DNA from: Nitrospirillum iridis
GTDB taxonomy: Bacteria > Pseudomonadota > Alphaproteobacteria > Azospirillales > Azospirillaceae
Assembly (NCBI RefSeq): GCF_014205765.1
Contig: NZ_JACIIZ010000003.1
Location: forward strand, 62,001 to 126,000
DNA: 64,000 nucleotides
Direction of reading: 5' to 3'
In this document: positions 36,172-45,840 of the stretch, one piece after another
Position numbering within the stretch: the first letter of the stretch is position 1
Layout of the letters: every line of letters starts with the position of its first letter
Translations under genes and position numbers: made by a program
Notes under the pieces: model-generated
The model's database searches: none
What the model was told of the DNA's origin: nothing
The model's input: only the letters and a program-made list of their open reading frames with translations

Positions 36172-38388
36172 TCATTGTCCAGGATCAAGTGTCAGCCATA
36201 CGGTTGCTAGCGGCGGCAGGGTCAGCGCGGCGGAGGCCGGCAGGCCGTGCAGCGCCGCCGCGTCCGCCGTCACCACCCCCCCATTGCCCAGCCCCGATCC
36301 GCCATAGATCCAGGCGTCGGTGTTCAGGATCTCCACCCAACGCCCGGCCACGGGCAGGCCGACGCGGTAGCCGTGGCGCGGTACGGGGGTGAGGTTGCAG
36401 AGGACGGCCACTGGTGGCGCGCCGTCATCGCCGAAGCGCAGGAAGGCGAACACCGACTGCTCATTGTCGTCGGCCACGACCCAGCGGAAGCCCGCCGCCT
36501 CGCAATCGGCCTCGTGCAGCGCGCCGCGCTGGCGGTAGTGCCGGTTCAGGTCGCGCACCAGGGTGCGCAGACCCTCATGCCGTGGATCGGCCAGCAGGTG
36601 CCAGTCCAGCGACCGCTCGAAATTCCATTCCCCGCGCTGGCCGAACTCCTGCCCCATGAACAGCAGCTTCTTGCCCGGGTGGCCCCACATGAAGGCGTAA
36701 TAGGCGCGAGTGGTCGCGAACTTCTGCCAATCGTCACCCGGCATCTTCTCCAGGACGGAGCACTTGCCGTAGACCACCTCGTCATGGCTGATCGGCAGCA
36801 CGAAATTTTCCGAAAAAGCGTACAGCAGGCCGAAGGTCATCCGGTCGTGATGCCATTTGCGGTGGACGGGATCGGTCGACACATAGTCCAGCGTGTCGTG
36901 CATCCAGCCCATGTTCCATTTGAAGCCGAATCCCAGGCCGCCGGCATAGGCCGGCTGCGACACGCCCGGCCAGGAGGTGGACTCCTCCGCCACGGTCATG
37001 GTGCCGGGATGCTCGCCATAAACCAGCGTGTTGACCGTCTGCAGGAAGTCCACGGCTTCGAGGTTCTCATTGCCGCCTTCCCGGTTGGGGATCCACTCCC
37101 CGGCTTTGCGGGAGTAATCGAGATAGAGCATGGAGGCGACGGCATCCACGCGCAGCCCGTCGACGTGATAGCGGTCCATCCAGTACAGCGCGTTGGCCGC
37201 CAGATAGTTCGCCACCTCGCGCCGGCCGAAATTGTAGATCGCCGTCTTCCAGTCGGGGTGGAAGCCCTGGCGCGGGTCCTCGTGCTCATACAGCGCGGTG
37301 CCGTCGAAACGGGCCAGACCGTGCACATCGGTGGGGAAATGGGCGGGCACCCAGTCCAGGATGATGCCCAGTCCGGCGCGATGGGCGCGGTCCACCAGGC
37401 GGGCGAAGCCATCGGGCCGGCCGAAGCGGGCGGTGGGCGCGAACAGGCCGATGGGTTGATAGCCCCAGGAGGGGTCGAAGGGGAATTCCGAGATGGGCAG
37501 GAATTCCAGATGGGTGAAGCCCATGTCGACGGCGTAGGGCACCAACTGGTCGGCCAGTTCGTCCCAGGTCAGATAGCGGCCGTCTTGCCCCCGCCGCCAG
37601 GAGCCCAAATGCACCTCATAAATGGCGATGGGACAGCGGCGGGCATTCGCCGTCCGCCAGAACGCGCGGTGCGCCTCATCCCCCCAGGGAAAATTGTCGG
37701 TGCGCGCGACGACGGAGGCGGTGGAGGGGCGCAATTCGCTGGCGAAGCCGAAGGGGTCGGCCTTCAGCGGCAGGACCTGGTCGTCAGGCCCCACGATCTC
37801 ATATTTGTAGACCGCCCCTTCACCCAGGCCGGGGGCGAAGATCTCCCAGACACCGCTGTCCACGCGCCGGCGCATCTGGTGGCGCCGCCCATCCCAGCCA
37901 TTGAAGTCGCCGACGACGGAGACGCGGCGCGCGTTGGGCGCCCAGACGGCGAAGTGCACGCCGTCCGCCCCCTCATGCGCCTTCAGGTGGGCGCCCAGCT
38001 TTTCGTACAGGCGCTTATGGGTGCCCTCGACCAGCAGATAATCGTCGGTGGGCCCCAGGACCGGGCCGAAGGCGTAGGGGTCGTCGAATTCCCACGTCCC
38101 GCCGTCATTGGCGCAGCGCAGGCGGTAGCGGAAGCGCTTCTTGCGGCGGGGCACCCGGCCTTCGAACACGCCGGCATCGTGCACGCGGGTGAGGGGGGCG
38201 ATGGTGGCGCCATCCGGCGCCACCGCCTCCACGCTTTGCGCCCCCGGGACGAAGGCGCGGATGACCAGTCCCGCCGCGCCGTCATGCAGGCCCAGGATGG
38301 CGAAGGGATCGTCATGGCGGGCGGCCAGCAGCGCCTCGACATCGCCCTGCCGCGCCGTCCAGCCCGTCGTCCCCTTCGTCTTCGCCAT
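36172..38388 (-). CDS. glgB: 1,4-alpha-glucan branching enzyme
   Basis: GH13 protein of 738 residues that cuts alpha-1,4 chains and rejoins them as alpha-1,6 branches. Residues about 20-110 are the CBM48-like N1 domain, 120-220 the second (N2) domain, and the catalytic barrel holds the nucleophile in [11 protein letters not shown] (Asp near 415), the acid in [10 protein letters not shown] and the stabilising Asp in [13 protein letters not shown]-terminal all-beta domain ends the protein. The length and the two N-domains match the long E. coli-type GlgB. It lies 44 bases after glgP on the same strand. Confidence 0.96.
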   Translation of the reverse strand: MAKTKGTTGWTARQGDVEALLAARHDDPFAILGLHDGAAGLVIRAFVPGAQSVEAVAPDGATIAPLTRVHDAGVFEGRVPRRKKRFRYRLRCANDGGTWEFDDPYAFGPVLGPTDDYLLVEGTHKRLYEKLGAHLKAHEGADGVHFAVWAPNARRVSVVGDFNGWDGRRHQMRRRVDSGVWEIFAPGLGEGAVYKYEIVGPDDQVLPLKADPFGFASELRPSTASVVARTDNFPWGDEAHRAFWRTANARRCPIAIYEVHLGSWRRGQDGRYLTWDELADQLVPYAVDMGFTHLEFLPISEFPFDPSWGYQPIGLFAPTARFGRPDGFARLVDRAHRAGLGIILDWVPAHFPTDVHGLARFDGTALYEHEDPRQGFHPDWKTAIYNFGRREVANYLAANALYWMDRYHVDGLRVDAVASMLYLDYSRKAGEWIPNREGGNENLEAVDFLQTVNTLVYGEHPGTMTVAEESTSWPGVSQPAYAGGLGFGFKWNMGWMHDTLDYVSTDPVHRKWHHDRMTFGLLYAFSENFVLPISHDEVVYGKCSVLEKMPGDDWQKFATTRAYYAFMWGHPGKKLLFMGQEFGQRGEWNFERSLDWHLLADPRHEGLRTLVRDLNRHYRQRGALHEADCEAAGFRWVVADDNEQSVFAFLRFGDDGAPPVAVLCNLTPVPRHGYRVGLPVAGRWVEILNTDAWIYGGSGLGNGGVVTADAAALHGLPASAALTLPPLATVWLTLDPGQ

Positions 38389-38432
38389 CAGGCCCCCTTG
38401 GTCGGTCTTCTTCTTGTCGAACGCGCGTCACT

Positions 38433-40958
38433 TCAGGGTTTGGCGACGATCGGCACGTTCCAGATATCCGTCGCGTATTCCGCGATGGCTCGATCGGAGG
38501 AGAAGAACCCCATGCGCGCGGTGTTGATGATGGCGGAACGCCACCACGCGGCACGGTCGTGCCATCGCGCGTCGACTAACCTTTGGGTGGCATAATAGGC
38601 GTCGAAGTCTGCGGCCACCATGAAATAATCATGGTACTTCAAGGTGTTCACCAGGTCGCCAAAACGACCCGGCTCCCCCGGCGAGAACACGCCGGACCCC
38701 AGCGCGTCCAGCACCTCCTCCAGCATGGGCGAGGCGGCGATAACGTCCGCCATGTCAATGCCCTTGCGCCGCCGCGCGTCCACCTCGTCTGTCGTCAGGC
38801 CGAAGATGAAGATGTTGTCGTCGCCGACATGGTCCCTGATCTCGACATTGGCGCCGTCCAGCGTGCCGATGGTCAGCGAGCCGTTCAGGGCCAGCTTCAT
38901 GTTGCCGGTGCCAGACGCCTCCATGCCGGCGGTGGAGATCTGCTCCGACAGGTCGGCGGCGGGGATGATGGCTTCCGCCAGGCTGACGTTGTAGTTGGGC
39001 AGGAACACCACCTTCAGCAGGCCGCGCACGGCCGGGTCGCGGTTGACCAGCCGGGCCACGTCGTTGGCCAGCTTGATGATCAGCTTGGCCTGGTGATAGC
39101 TGGCGGCGGCCTTGCCGGCGAAGATCTTGACCCGCGGCACCCAGTTGCCGCCGGGGTTGGCGCGGATAGCGTCGTACAGCGCCACGATCTCCAGGATGTT
39201 CAGCAGCTGGCGCTTGTATTCATGGATACGCTTGATCTGGACGTCGAACATGGCGTCCGGGCTGACCGTCACCTCCAGCCGTTGGCGGATGATCTTGGCC
39301 AGTTCCACCTTCTTGGCCCGGCGGATGGTCTGGAAGCGGTCGACTACCCCGGCGTCGTCGGCGTAATGCTCGAACCGGGCCAGGGCGTTCGGGTCATCCA
39401 TGACCTGGGCGCCACAGCAATCGACCAACAGCTTGGTCAGGCCGGGGTTGGCCTCGAACAGCCAGCGGCGGAAGGTGATGCCGTTGGTCTTGTTGACGAT
39501 GCGGTCGGGGTAGAAGCGGTCCAGGTGGTTGAACACCGTGCGCTTCACCAGGTCGGAATGCAGGGCCGACACGCCGTTGATCTTGTGCGAGCCGATGAAG
39601 GCCAGATGGCCCATGCGCACCCGCCGGCCGTGGCTTTCGTCGATCAGTGACAGGGCCGACAGCATGCCGCCATCGTGCTCGCCGCGCGACCGCACCAGTT
39701 CCAGATGCAGGGCGTTGATCAGGTAGATGATCTGCATATGGCGGGGCAGCAATCGTTCCATAAGCGGAACGGGCCAGCTTTCCAGCGCCTCCGGCAGCAG
39801 GGTGTGGTTGGTGTAGGAGAAGACGGCGGTGGTGATGTCCCAGGCGTCGTCCCAGCCAAACTCCTCCTGGTCCAGCAGGATGCGCATCATCTCGACGATG
39901 GCGATGGTCGGATGGGTGTCATTCAGCTGGACGGCGACCTTGTCGGGCAGGGTGCGCAGGTCGCCATGGTGCTGCTTGTGGCGGCGGATGATGTCCTGCA
40001 GCGAGGCCGCGACGAAGAAATATTCCTGGCGCAGGCGCAACTCCAGGCCGGCCGGTGTGGCGTCGCTGGGATACAGGACCTTGGAAATGGCTTCCAGCCG
40101 CACGCGGGCCGCCAGCGCGCCGACATGGTCGCCCTGGTTGAAGGCGTCCAGGCGCAGGGCGTCCGGCGCCCGGGCGGACCACAGGCGCAGGGTGTTCACA
40201 TGGGCGGCGCGCCAGCCGGTGACGGGCGTGTCGAAGGCGATGGCGTCCACCGTCTCCTCCGGCTTCCACACGTGGCGCGTCTCGTCCTCACTGACCTCGA
40301 TGGTGTCGACCGTGCCGCCGAAGCCCACGGAATAATCCACCTCCGGCCGTTCGAACTCCCACGGGTTGCCGAAGGTCAGCCAGTTTTCCGGATATTCGCG
40401 CTGCCAACCATCCTTGATCGCCTGGCGGAACAGGCCGTGATCATAGCGGATGCCGTAGCCATGGGCGGCGACCTGCAGCGTCGCCATGCTTTCCATGAAG
40501 CAGGCGGCCAGGCGGCCAAGGCCACCGTTGCCCAGGGCCGCGTCCGGCTCGATCTTGCGCAATTCGTCCAGATCCACGCCCAGGCCGGCCAACGCCTCGC
40601 GCACCGGTTCCGTCAGGCCGGTTTCCATCAGGGCGTCGATCAGCAGGCGGCCGATGAGGAATTCCAGCGACAGGTAATAGACGCGTTTGCGCTTGGATTC
40701 GTATGTCTTGCGGGTGGACGACATCCAGCGCTCGACGATGCGGTCGCGCACGGCCAGCGTCGTGGCCAGGAACCAGTCGCGCTTGCTGGCCACCTCGGGG
40801 TTCTTGCCCACGGCATAGGTCAGCTTGGCCAGGATGGCCGCGCGCATGACATCGCCATCCACCTCTTCAGGCAAGGCCGGTGGCGGGGGCAGGGGGCGGA
40901 TGGCGTCGGGTTCGCGGGAAGGTTCAGAAATAGCGGGCGGGGCGCCGGTCTCAGTCAC
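38433..40958 (-). CDS. glgP: Glycogen phosphorylase
   Basis: GT35 protein of about 841 residues that releases glucose-1-phosphate from glycogen. Conserved segments include YYLSLEFLIGR, EPDAALGNGGLGRLAACFMES, VQLNDTHP and the PLP-binding EASGTGNMKLALNG (Lys near 688), with GTLDGANVEI after it. I chose GTG at 40958, which has AAAGGA nine bases upstream; the frame continues to a TTG at 41030 without a good site. The N-terminal 35 residues are proline-rich and unconserved. It is the first gene of the leftward glycogen run and its leader contains a 7-bp hairpin. Confidence 0.95.
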   Translation of the reverse strand: MTETGAPPAISEPSREPDAIRPLPPPPALPEEVDGDVMRAAILAKLTYAVGKNPEVASKRDWFLATTLAVRDRIVERWMSSTRKTYESKRKRVYYLSLEFLIGRLLIDALMETGLTEPVREALAGLGVDLDELRKIEPDAALGNGGLGRLAACFMESMATLQVAAHGYGIRYDHGLFRQAIKDGWQREYPENWLTFGNPWEFERPEVDYSVGFGGTVDTIEVSEDETRHVWKPEETVDAIAFDTPVTGWRAAHVNTLRLWSARAPDALRLDAFNQGDHVGALAARVRLEAISKVLYPSDATPAGLELRLRQEYFFVAASLQDIIRRHKQHHGDLRTLPDKVAVQLNDTHPTIAIVEMMRILLDQEEFGWDDAWDITTAVFSYTNHTLLPEALESWPVPLMERLLPRHMQIIYLINALHLELVRSRGEHDGGMLSALSLIDESHGRRVRMGHLAFIGSHKINGVSALHSDLVKRTVFNHLDRFYPDRIVNKTNGITFRRWLFEANPGLTKLLVDCCGAQVMDDPNALARFEHYADDAGVVDRFQTIRRAKKVELAKIIRQRLEVTVSPDAMFDVQIKRIHEYKRQLLNILEIVALYDAIRANPGGNWVPRVKIFAGKAAASYHQAKLIIKLANDVARLVNRDPAVRGLLKVVFLPNYNVSLAEAIIPAADLSEQISTAGMEASGTGNMKLALNGSLTIGTLDGANVEIRDHVGDDNIFIFGLTTDEVDARRRKGIDMADVIAASPMLEEVLDALGSGVFSPGEPGRFGDLVNTLKYHDYFMVAADFDAYYATQRLVDARWHDRAAWWRSAIINTARMGFFSSDRAIAEYATDIWNVPIVAKP

Positions 40959-41321
40959 GCTGCCTATCCTTTCCACTCGAGAAGACCTCTTACCCTCAGC
41001 TTTGCATGATTGCTGCAACGCGGCAATCAAGAGAGGGGTATATAACCGCTCAATCGCCGACGGGTTCCAAGATGGCGGCGGTTCCGCAACTTTAATTCGC
41101 GGCCAGCTAATCCTGTAGCGTGGTGGTCAATCGTCGCGCAAACCCGGTGCCGCAGGGGACGTTCCTCGCGCGGTTCAGGGCGATGCGGCGGGCGTCATCC
41201 AGACACCGCCGCGCAGGCCGATTCGCCGCGCAGGGCCAAAACAAAAAGGGGACAGGCCTGAGCCCATCCCCTTTTTTTAACGAAGTGCGTCCGTTTGAAC
41301 CGGGGCGCGCCGCGCGACCGG
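40959..41321. promoter_or_regulatory. 363-base region before glgP with leader dyad
   Basis: No gene seen. Near the glgP side a perfect inverted repeat TGATTGC (41007-41013) and GCAATCA (41023-41029) with a nine-base loop lies about 50 bases before the GTG; it could be an operator or leader hairpin. A TATATA stretch lies at about 41038-41043. The right-hand part carries the terminator at 41243-41278. Bases 41100-41240 show nothing recognisable. Confidence 0.4.
41243..41278. terminator. Rho-independent terminator
   Basis: AAAAAGGGGA (41243-41252) pairs with TCCCCTTTTT (41267-41276) over a 14-base loop, with T-runs on both strands. It lies 44 bases beyond the stop of the leftward small secreted protein gene and ends that transcript; it also insulates glgP. 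Confidence 0.85.
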
Positions 41322-41627
41322 TCAACCCTTGGCCTTGAAGGCGCGCAGCTGCTTGTTGAACTCGTTAGCGATGCTCTGCATCTGGTCGACGGCGGCGTTG
41401 TACTTGGCGGAGCCGGCGGCCTTGTCGTTTTCCAGGCACTTCAGGAAGTCCTGCATGTCGGCCATGTAGCCCTTCACCGAGGTGTTGGCGCTGGTCATCT
41501 GCTCGGTCGTGGCAGCGGCGCCATCCGGGATGGCCGGCGGGTTGGCGTGCGTGCTGCACTCAGCCAGCGCGGGGCCGGCGACAAAAAGGGAAACTGTGGC
41601 CAGAATGCCAAGAAACTTCGCGTTCAT
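41322..41627 (-). CDS. Small secreted protein, function unknown
   Basis: Protein of 101 residues from ATG 41627. A clear signal peptide (MNAKFLGILATVSLFVAGPALA) predicts export, leaving about 79 residues with two cysteines (Cys24 and Cys64 by count), likely a disulfide. The mature part is helical and charged, with a DMQDFLKCLENDKAAGSAKY centre. I do not recognise a named family; short periplasmic proteins with this pattern occur in many Rhodospirillales. AGAGAAGAGAG precedes the start. The gene is alone on its strand, bounded by a terminator, and divergent from the secreted barrel protein at 41923. Confidence 0.75.
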   Translation of the reverse strand: MNAKFLGILATVSLFVAGPALAECSTHANPPAIPDGAAATTEQMTSANTSVKGYMADMQDFLKCLENDKAAGSAKYNAAVDQMQSIANEFNKQLRAFKAKG

Positions 41628-41756
41628 CGTGATCTCTCTTCTCTGCTGCCCCGGTGGTCCGTCATTCTGTGCGGCGCAAAACAGGGGGGTGGAACCAGAT
41701 GCCCCAGAGTGCGCTTGTGACGACGGCCGCTTGTTTACGGGCGGTTTATTAGCAAA

Positions 41757-41769
41757 ACCTTGCCAAGGT
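41757..41769. promoter_or_regulatory. 13-base palindrome in divergent promoter region
   Basis: ACCTTG-C-CAAGGT is a perfect dyad within the 295-base gap (41628-41922) between the two divergent secreted-protein genes. It is a candidate operator that could control both. The surrounding bases are AT-rich; no firm promoter was found. Confidence 0.35.
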
Positions 41770-41922
41770 GAAAACAAGTCCCGCATGCATCGTTGGGCTG
41801 CGCTGCACGCGGGGTTCTGGTACCGGTGGGGCGTATAGTTGAATAGGCCGCAACCCGATCGGCGCGCTCCGATGATTTCCGACACGCCCCGCCTTTTGTT
41901 CTGGTTGTTCTAGGGAACTGCA

Positions 41923-43134
41923 ATGCATTTTAGGAAAATTGCCCTGGCGATGGTTTGTTTTTTTCTGACAAGCACTTACGCGCTGGCGGCGGATGGGCTG
42001 TGCGCTGCACTGCAGCATGCGGTGCGGGCCGCGGCGCCCGGTTCCGGCCCCCGGTTCGTGACCAGTTATCCGGGGAACGCCCACCCGGCCCTGGCGCACA
42101 GCGCCTTCACCTACGACAACGCCCTGGCAGCCATCGCCCTGGTGGCTTGCGGCCATACCGAGGACGCACGCCTGGTTGGCGATGCCTTGGCCCTGGCCGC
42201 AGAGGCGGATCGCACCTTCAAGGACGGCCGGGTCCGGAACGCGTATCGCGCTGGTCCGGCCGCCGATCCGCCGCTGCCGCCTGGTTGGTGGGACGACAAG
42301 GCGGGACAATGGGCGGAGGATCCTTATCAGGACGGTAGCGCCACGGGGAATGTTGTCTGGGCGGCGTTGGCGTTGCTGACCCTACACGAGGCCACGGGGG
42401 AGGCGCGCTATCGCGACCGCGCGGCAGGCCTCATGCGCTGGGTGGCGGATTTGATGGCGGACCCCGCCCAACCGGGCGGCTATATCGGTGGGTTCGACGG
42501 CTTCGACCCTGCCCAGCATCGCCTCAATTACAAGGCGACGGAGCATAATATCGATGCCGTGGCGGCCTTCACCTGGCTGGCCCGCCTGACGGGCGACGCC
42601 GCCTGGACGCGTCAGGGGGCTCTGGCGCGTGGGCTGGTCGCGGCCGCCTGGGATGGATCGGAGGGACGCTTTCGTATCGGCACCGGGCCGGATGGACGCA
42701 CCTGGGCGTCCGGCGCCGCCCTGGACATCCAGCTGTGGCCACACCTGGCCATCGCGGACGCGCCTGCCGACTGGCGGCGATCCTTGGCCTGGGTTGAGGC
42801 GCGGCACGCCGTCGGCGGTGGCTTCGACTTTAATGATGATCGGGATGGCGTCTGGATCGAGGGGACGGCGCAGGCGGCGCTCACTTACAGGATGCTGGGG
42901 CAGGAGGCCAAGGCGGCGGCGGCGTTGGCCACTGTGCTGGCGGCTGGCGGGCCTGACGGCTTGCTCTACGCCACGGGGGCGGGCACGGTCACGACCGGGC
43001 TGGCGGTGGGGCCGGCGTCCAGCACGGATGATTTCCGCTACTACCACCAGCCGCATGTGGGCGCCACGGCGTGGGCGGTCCTGGCGCAGGTCGGCTGGAA
43101 CCCGTTCACCGGGCGGCGGATAGGGGGGCGGTAA
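41923..43134 (+). CDS. Secreted alpha/alpha-barrel protein, glycoside-hydrolase-like
   Basis: Protein of 403 residues with a Sec signal peptide ending ALA^AD near residue 23. The rest repeats a helical pattern typical of six-hairpin (alpha/alpha)6 barrels: FTYDNALAAIAL, GNVVWAALALLTLHEATGEARYRDRA, HNIDAVAAFTWLARLTGDAAW, DIQLWPHLAI and WIEGTAQAALTYRMLG, each with the small-aromatic spacing of these folds. Acidic candidates are in TYDN, EDPYQDGS and WIEGT. Such proteins hydrolyse or bind exported polysaccharides. I cannot assign a GH family. The nearby rhamnose genes would fit a role in exopolysaccharide processing, an inference. AGGGA precedes the ATG. Confidence 0.7.
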   Translation: MHFRKIALAMVCFFLTSTYALAADGLCAALQHAVRAAAPGSGPRFVTSYPGNAHPALAHSAFTYDNALAAIALVACGHTEDARLVGDALALAAEADRTFKDGRVRNAYRAGPAADPPLPPGWWDDKAGQWAEDPYQDGSATGNVVWAALALLTLHEATGEARYRDRAAGLMRWVADLMADPAQPGGYIGGFDGFDPAQHRLNYKATEHNIDAVAAFTWLARLTGDAAWTRQGALARGLVAAAWDGSEGRFRIGTGPDGRTWASGAALDIQLWPHLAIADAPADWRRSLAWVEARHAVGGGFDFNDDRDGVWIEGTAQAALTYRMLGQEAKAAAALATVLAAGGPDGLLYATGAGTVTTGLAVGPASSTDDFRYYHQPHVGATAWAVLAQVGWNPFTGRRIGGR

Positions 43135-43148
43135 CGCCCCCCAAACGT

Positions 43149-43382
43149 TCATTGCCGGCGGACGAGGGCGGCCCCCATCAGCACAACGCCCAGAATCAGG
43201 GCGGCTGGCCCAACAAAGGGAGGGATGACGTGGGTGCTTTCTTCCTTGGCCGTCACCTTGAGGTCGCCGATCTTAGCCAGTTCCTTGGTGTCCTTGGTGG
43301 TGAAAATCGGCACGGCCAGGGCGAGAACGCCCAGAATCACGATCACGGCGCCGGAAATCAGTAGTCCATTCTTGGAAGTCAT
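43149..43382 (-). CDS. Small two-helix membrane protein (DUF3185-like)
   Basis: Protein of 77 residues from ATG 43382, chosen because GGAG lies six bases upstream; a start at 43400 is possible. Two membrane helices (NGLLISGAVIVILGVLALAV and PAALILGVVLMGAALV) flank a 25-residue polar segment. The pattern matches DUF3185-type proteins of unknown function. It converges with the barrel protein gene, 14 bases away, so the pair share a 3' border. Confidence 0.7.
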   Translation of the reverse strand: MTSKNGLLISGAVIVILGVLALAVPIFTTKDTKELAKIGDLKVTAKEESTHVIPPFVGPAALILGVVLMGAALVRRQ

Positions 43383-43812
43383 TTTCCTCTCCAACATCAT
43401 GTCATATCTGTTCCCGATCGGCTTAAATTCGCCGCCGAATCCGATGACTTGATCATCATCGCATTGCGGACATTCGTCACGGATACTTTGGTCGTACGTC
43501 GGTAACTGAGCCCATTGGGAGCTATTTTTATTACTTTACCTATGGGTTAGATGAATTCCGTGTACGCGCTTTTGAATCGCCTTAAGGTCATCGGCGAAGC
43601 GGCGTACGCCCCACAGGCCGATGTAAGGCCAGCGGCCTATGAACTTCGTCGTCATACGGTGCGGCATGCGGCTGGGGGTTGCCGGGTCCGTCGCGCCCCA
43701 GTATCACTGCCCGGCTGCCATGGCCGGATTTGCATTTGACCCGGCTGGAGTTGTATTTTCGGTCGCCGTGCGGTCTTAGCGGACGGTGCCCAGTCTTAGG
43801 GGAGTTTGTCGC
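43383..43812. promoter_or_regulatory. 430-base region before rfbB
   Basis: No credible gene. A possible rightward promoter is TTGCAT (43730-43735), an 18-base spacer and TATTTT (43754-43759), about 54 bases before the rfbB GTG. A dyad AGGCC-AGC-GGCCT lies near 43628-43640. The 43500-43550 stretch is AT-rich. The ribosome site AGGGGAG lies eight bases before 43813. Confidence 0.3.
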
Positions 43813-44883
43813 GTGAAGATATTGGTGACGGGGGCGGCCGGTTTTATTGGGTCCGCGGTGTGCCGCTTGCTGGTGGCTGAAGGTCAGGATGACCTTGTGT
43901 GCGTGGACAAGCTGACCTATGCGGCCAGCCTGGAATCCATCGGCGAAGTTCTGTCCAGCGGCCATGCTGTGCTGGAGAAGGCGGACGTCGCCGATGTCGA
44001 CGCCATGCGCGACATCTTTCAGCGTCATCAGCCCGATGCCGTCATGCACCTGGCGGCGGAAAGCCATGTGGACCGCTCGATCGACGGATCCGGCATTTTC
44101 ATCCGCACCAACATCAACGGCACCCATGTGATGCTGGAGACGGCGCGCGAGTATTGGCAGGCGCTACCGGCGGCACGCAAGGAGGCCTTCCGCTTCCACC
44201 ACATCTCCACCGATGAGGTCTACGGCTCGCTGGGTGAGGATGGGCTGTTCCGCGAGGACACGGCCTATTCGCCCAACTCCCCCTATTCCGCTAGCAAGGC
44301 GGCGTCCGACCATCTGGTCAACGCCTGGTACCATACCTATGGCCTGCCGACGCTGCTCAGCAACTGCTCCAACAATTACGGGCCGTTCCATTTCCCGGAA
44401 AAGCTGATCCCGCTGATGATCCTGAACGGGATGGATGGCAAGAAGCTGCCGGTTTACGGCAAGGGCGACAACATCCGTGATTGGCTGTTCGTGGAGGATC
44501 ACGCCCGCGCGCTGGTGCTGATCGTGCGCAAGGGCGTGCCGGGTGAGCGCTACAACGTCGGCGGCAACGCCGAGCGGCGGAACCTTGAGGTGGTGGAGAC
44601 CATCTGCGACCTGCTGGACGAACGTCTGCCCGGCGCCACCAAGCGCCGCGACCTGATCACTTTCGTGACCGACCGCCCTGGCCACGACCAGCGCTATGCC
44701 ATCGACGCCTCCAAGATCAAGCGCGAGCTGGGCTGGGAACCGACGGTGACCTTCGAGGAGGGCATCCGCCGCACGGTGGACTGGTACCTGGCCAACCGCT
44801 GGTGGTGGGAGCCCATACGGGAGGGCAAGTATTCCGGCCAACGCCTCGGCGCCGCCGCTCCCACCGCCGCCACGGTTGGTTGA
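43813..44883 (+). CDS. rfbB: dTDP-glucose 4,6-dehydratase
   Basis: Protein of 356 residues (RmlB) of the extended SDR family; converts dTDP-glucose to dTDP-4-keto-6-deoxyglucose with bound [14 protein letters not shown] is the cofactor motif at the N-terminus, [12 protein letters not shown] and [11 protein letters not shown] frame the active site, and the catalytic Tyr-Lys pair is in [12 protein letters not shown]. The start is GTG at 43813 with AGGGGAG upstream. It heads the operon rfbB-rfbD-rfbA, ten bases before rfbD. Role: dTDP-rhamnose for O-antigen or exopolysaccharide. Confidence 0.95.
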   Translation: MKILVTGAAGFIGSAVCRLLVAEGQDDLVCVDKLTYAASLESIGEVLSSGHAVLEKADVADVDAMRDIFQRHQPDAVMHLAAESHVDRSIDGSGIFIRTNINGTHVMLETAREYWQALPAARKEAFRFHHISTDEVYGSLGEDGLFREDTAYSPNSPYSASKAASDHLVNAWYHTYGLPTLLSNCSNNYGPFHFPEKLIPLMILNGMDGKKLPVYGKGDNIRDWLFVEDHARALVLIVRKGVPGERYNVGGNAERRNLEVVETICDLLDERLPGATKRRDLITFVTDRPGHDQRYAIDASKIKRELGWEPTVTFEEGIRRTVDWYLANRWWWEPIREGKYSGQRLGAAAPTAATVG

Positions 44884-44892
44884 GAAATCGCC

Positions 44893-45783
44893 ATGACTGG
44901 GACTGAGGGGAATGTCCGGGTGTTGCTGCTGGGCGGGGCTGGCCAGGTGGGCCTGGCCTTCCAGCGGGTGGCGCCGGCCGATTGGCTTGTCACGGCGCCA
45001 GGCCGGGACGCGCTGGACATCGCAGATGATGGTGCCGTCCAGGCGGCGGTATCCGCGGCTGATCTGGTGGTGAACTGCGCGGCCTACACGGCGGTCGACA
45101 AGGCCGAAACCGAGGTCGATGCCGCCTACGCCGCCAACCGCGACGGCCCGGCGGCCCTGGCTCGGGCCTGTGCCACAGGGGGCACGCCCCTGCTTCACCT
45201 GTCGACCGACTATGTCTTCGACGGTAGCAAGATCGGCGCCTATGTGGAGACCGACCCTGTCGCTCCCGTCAGCGTCTATGGCGCGTCCAAGGAGGCGGGT
45301 GAGCAGGCGGTGCGTGCGGCCCTGCCGGCCCATGTCATCCTGCGCACGGCATGGGTCTATGGCCCTGATCGCGCCAATTTCCTGAAGACCATGCTGCGTT
45401 TGGGCGCGGAGCGGGAAGAGCTGCGGGTGGTGGCGGACCAGCATGGTTGTCCCACGGCGGCGGCGGACATCGCCGACGCCCTGGTGGCGGTGGGCGCCCA
45501 AGTTCTGGGCGGCCGGCGTGACAGCTTCGGCACCTACCATTTATGCGGCACGGGCGCCACCACCTGGCATGGCTTCGCGGCGGAGATTTTCGCCCAGGCC
45601 CAGGCGCGCGGGGCCCGCGTGCCGCGGCTGGTCGCGATCGACACCGCCGATTACCCGACCCCGGCCCGGCGCCCGGCCAATTCGGTGCTGGATTGCAGCC
45701 TGCTGGAACGGGTTTTCGACTGGCGCGCGCCGGCCTGGCAGGACAGCCTAGCCCGCAGCCTGGACGGGCTGCTGCCCGCGTGA
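44893..45783 (+). CDS. rfbD: dTDP-4-dehydrorhamnose reductase
   Basis: SDR protein of 296 residues (RmlD) that makes dTDP-L-rhamnose in the last step. LLLGGAGQVGLAF is the cofactor loop, VNCAAYTAVDKAE the family signature, LSTDYVFDG and the Tyr-Lys pair of VYGASKEAGE the active site. It follows rfbB by ten bases and precedes rfbA by 57. No rfbC epimerase lies between them, as would be common. Confidence 0.94.
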   Translation: MTGTEGNVRVLLLGGAGQVGLAFQRVAPADWLVTAPGRDALDIADDGAVQAAVSAADLVVNCAAYTAVDKAETEVDAAYAANRDGPAALARACATGGTPLLHLSTDYVFDGSKIGAYVETDPVAPVSVYGASKEAGEQAVRAALPAHVILRTAWVYGPDRANFLKTMLRLGAEREELRVVADQHGCPTAAADIADALVAVGAQVLGGRRDSFGTYHLCGTGATTWHGFAAEIFAQAQARGARVPRLVAIDTADYPTPARRPANSVLDCSLLERVFDWRAPAWQDSLARSLDGLLPA

Positions 45784-45840
45784 CGCTTGCCATTTTGCAC
45801 CAAGGCTTTCCCGCAACCCGATACGTTTAAGGCTATTGAC

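Noticed and set aside
36247-38595. 782-codon rightward frame opposite glgB
   Set aside because: Antisense shadow of a well-conserved branching enzyme; no signals.
38433-41030. glgP start at TTG 41030
   Set aside because: No ribosome site; the added residues cover the leader dyad, while GTG 40958 has AAAGGA at proper spacing.
43449-43462. FNR-like TTGAT-CATC-ATCGC before the DUF3185-like gene
   Set aside because: Eight of ten matches, but the right half is poor and the surrounding GATCATCATC repeat can produce it by chance; no matching promoter.
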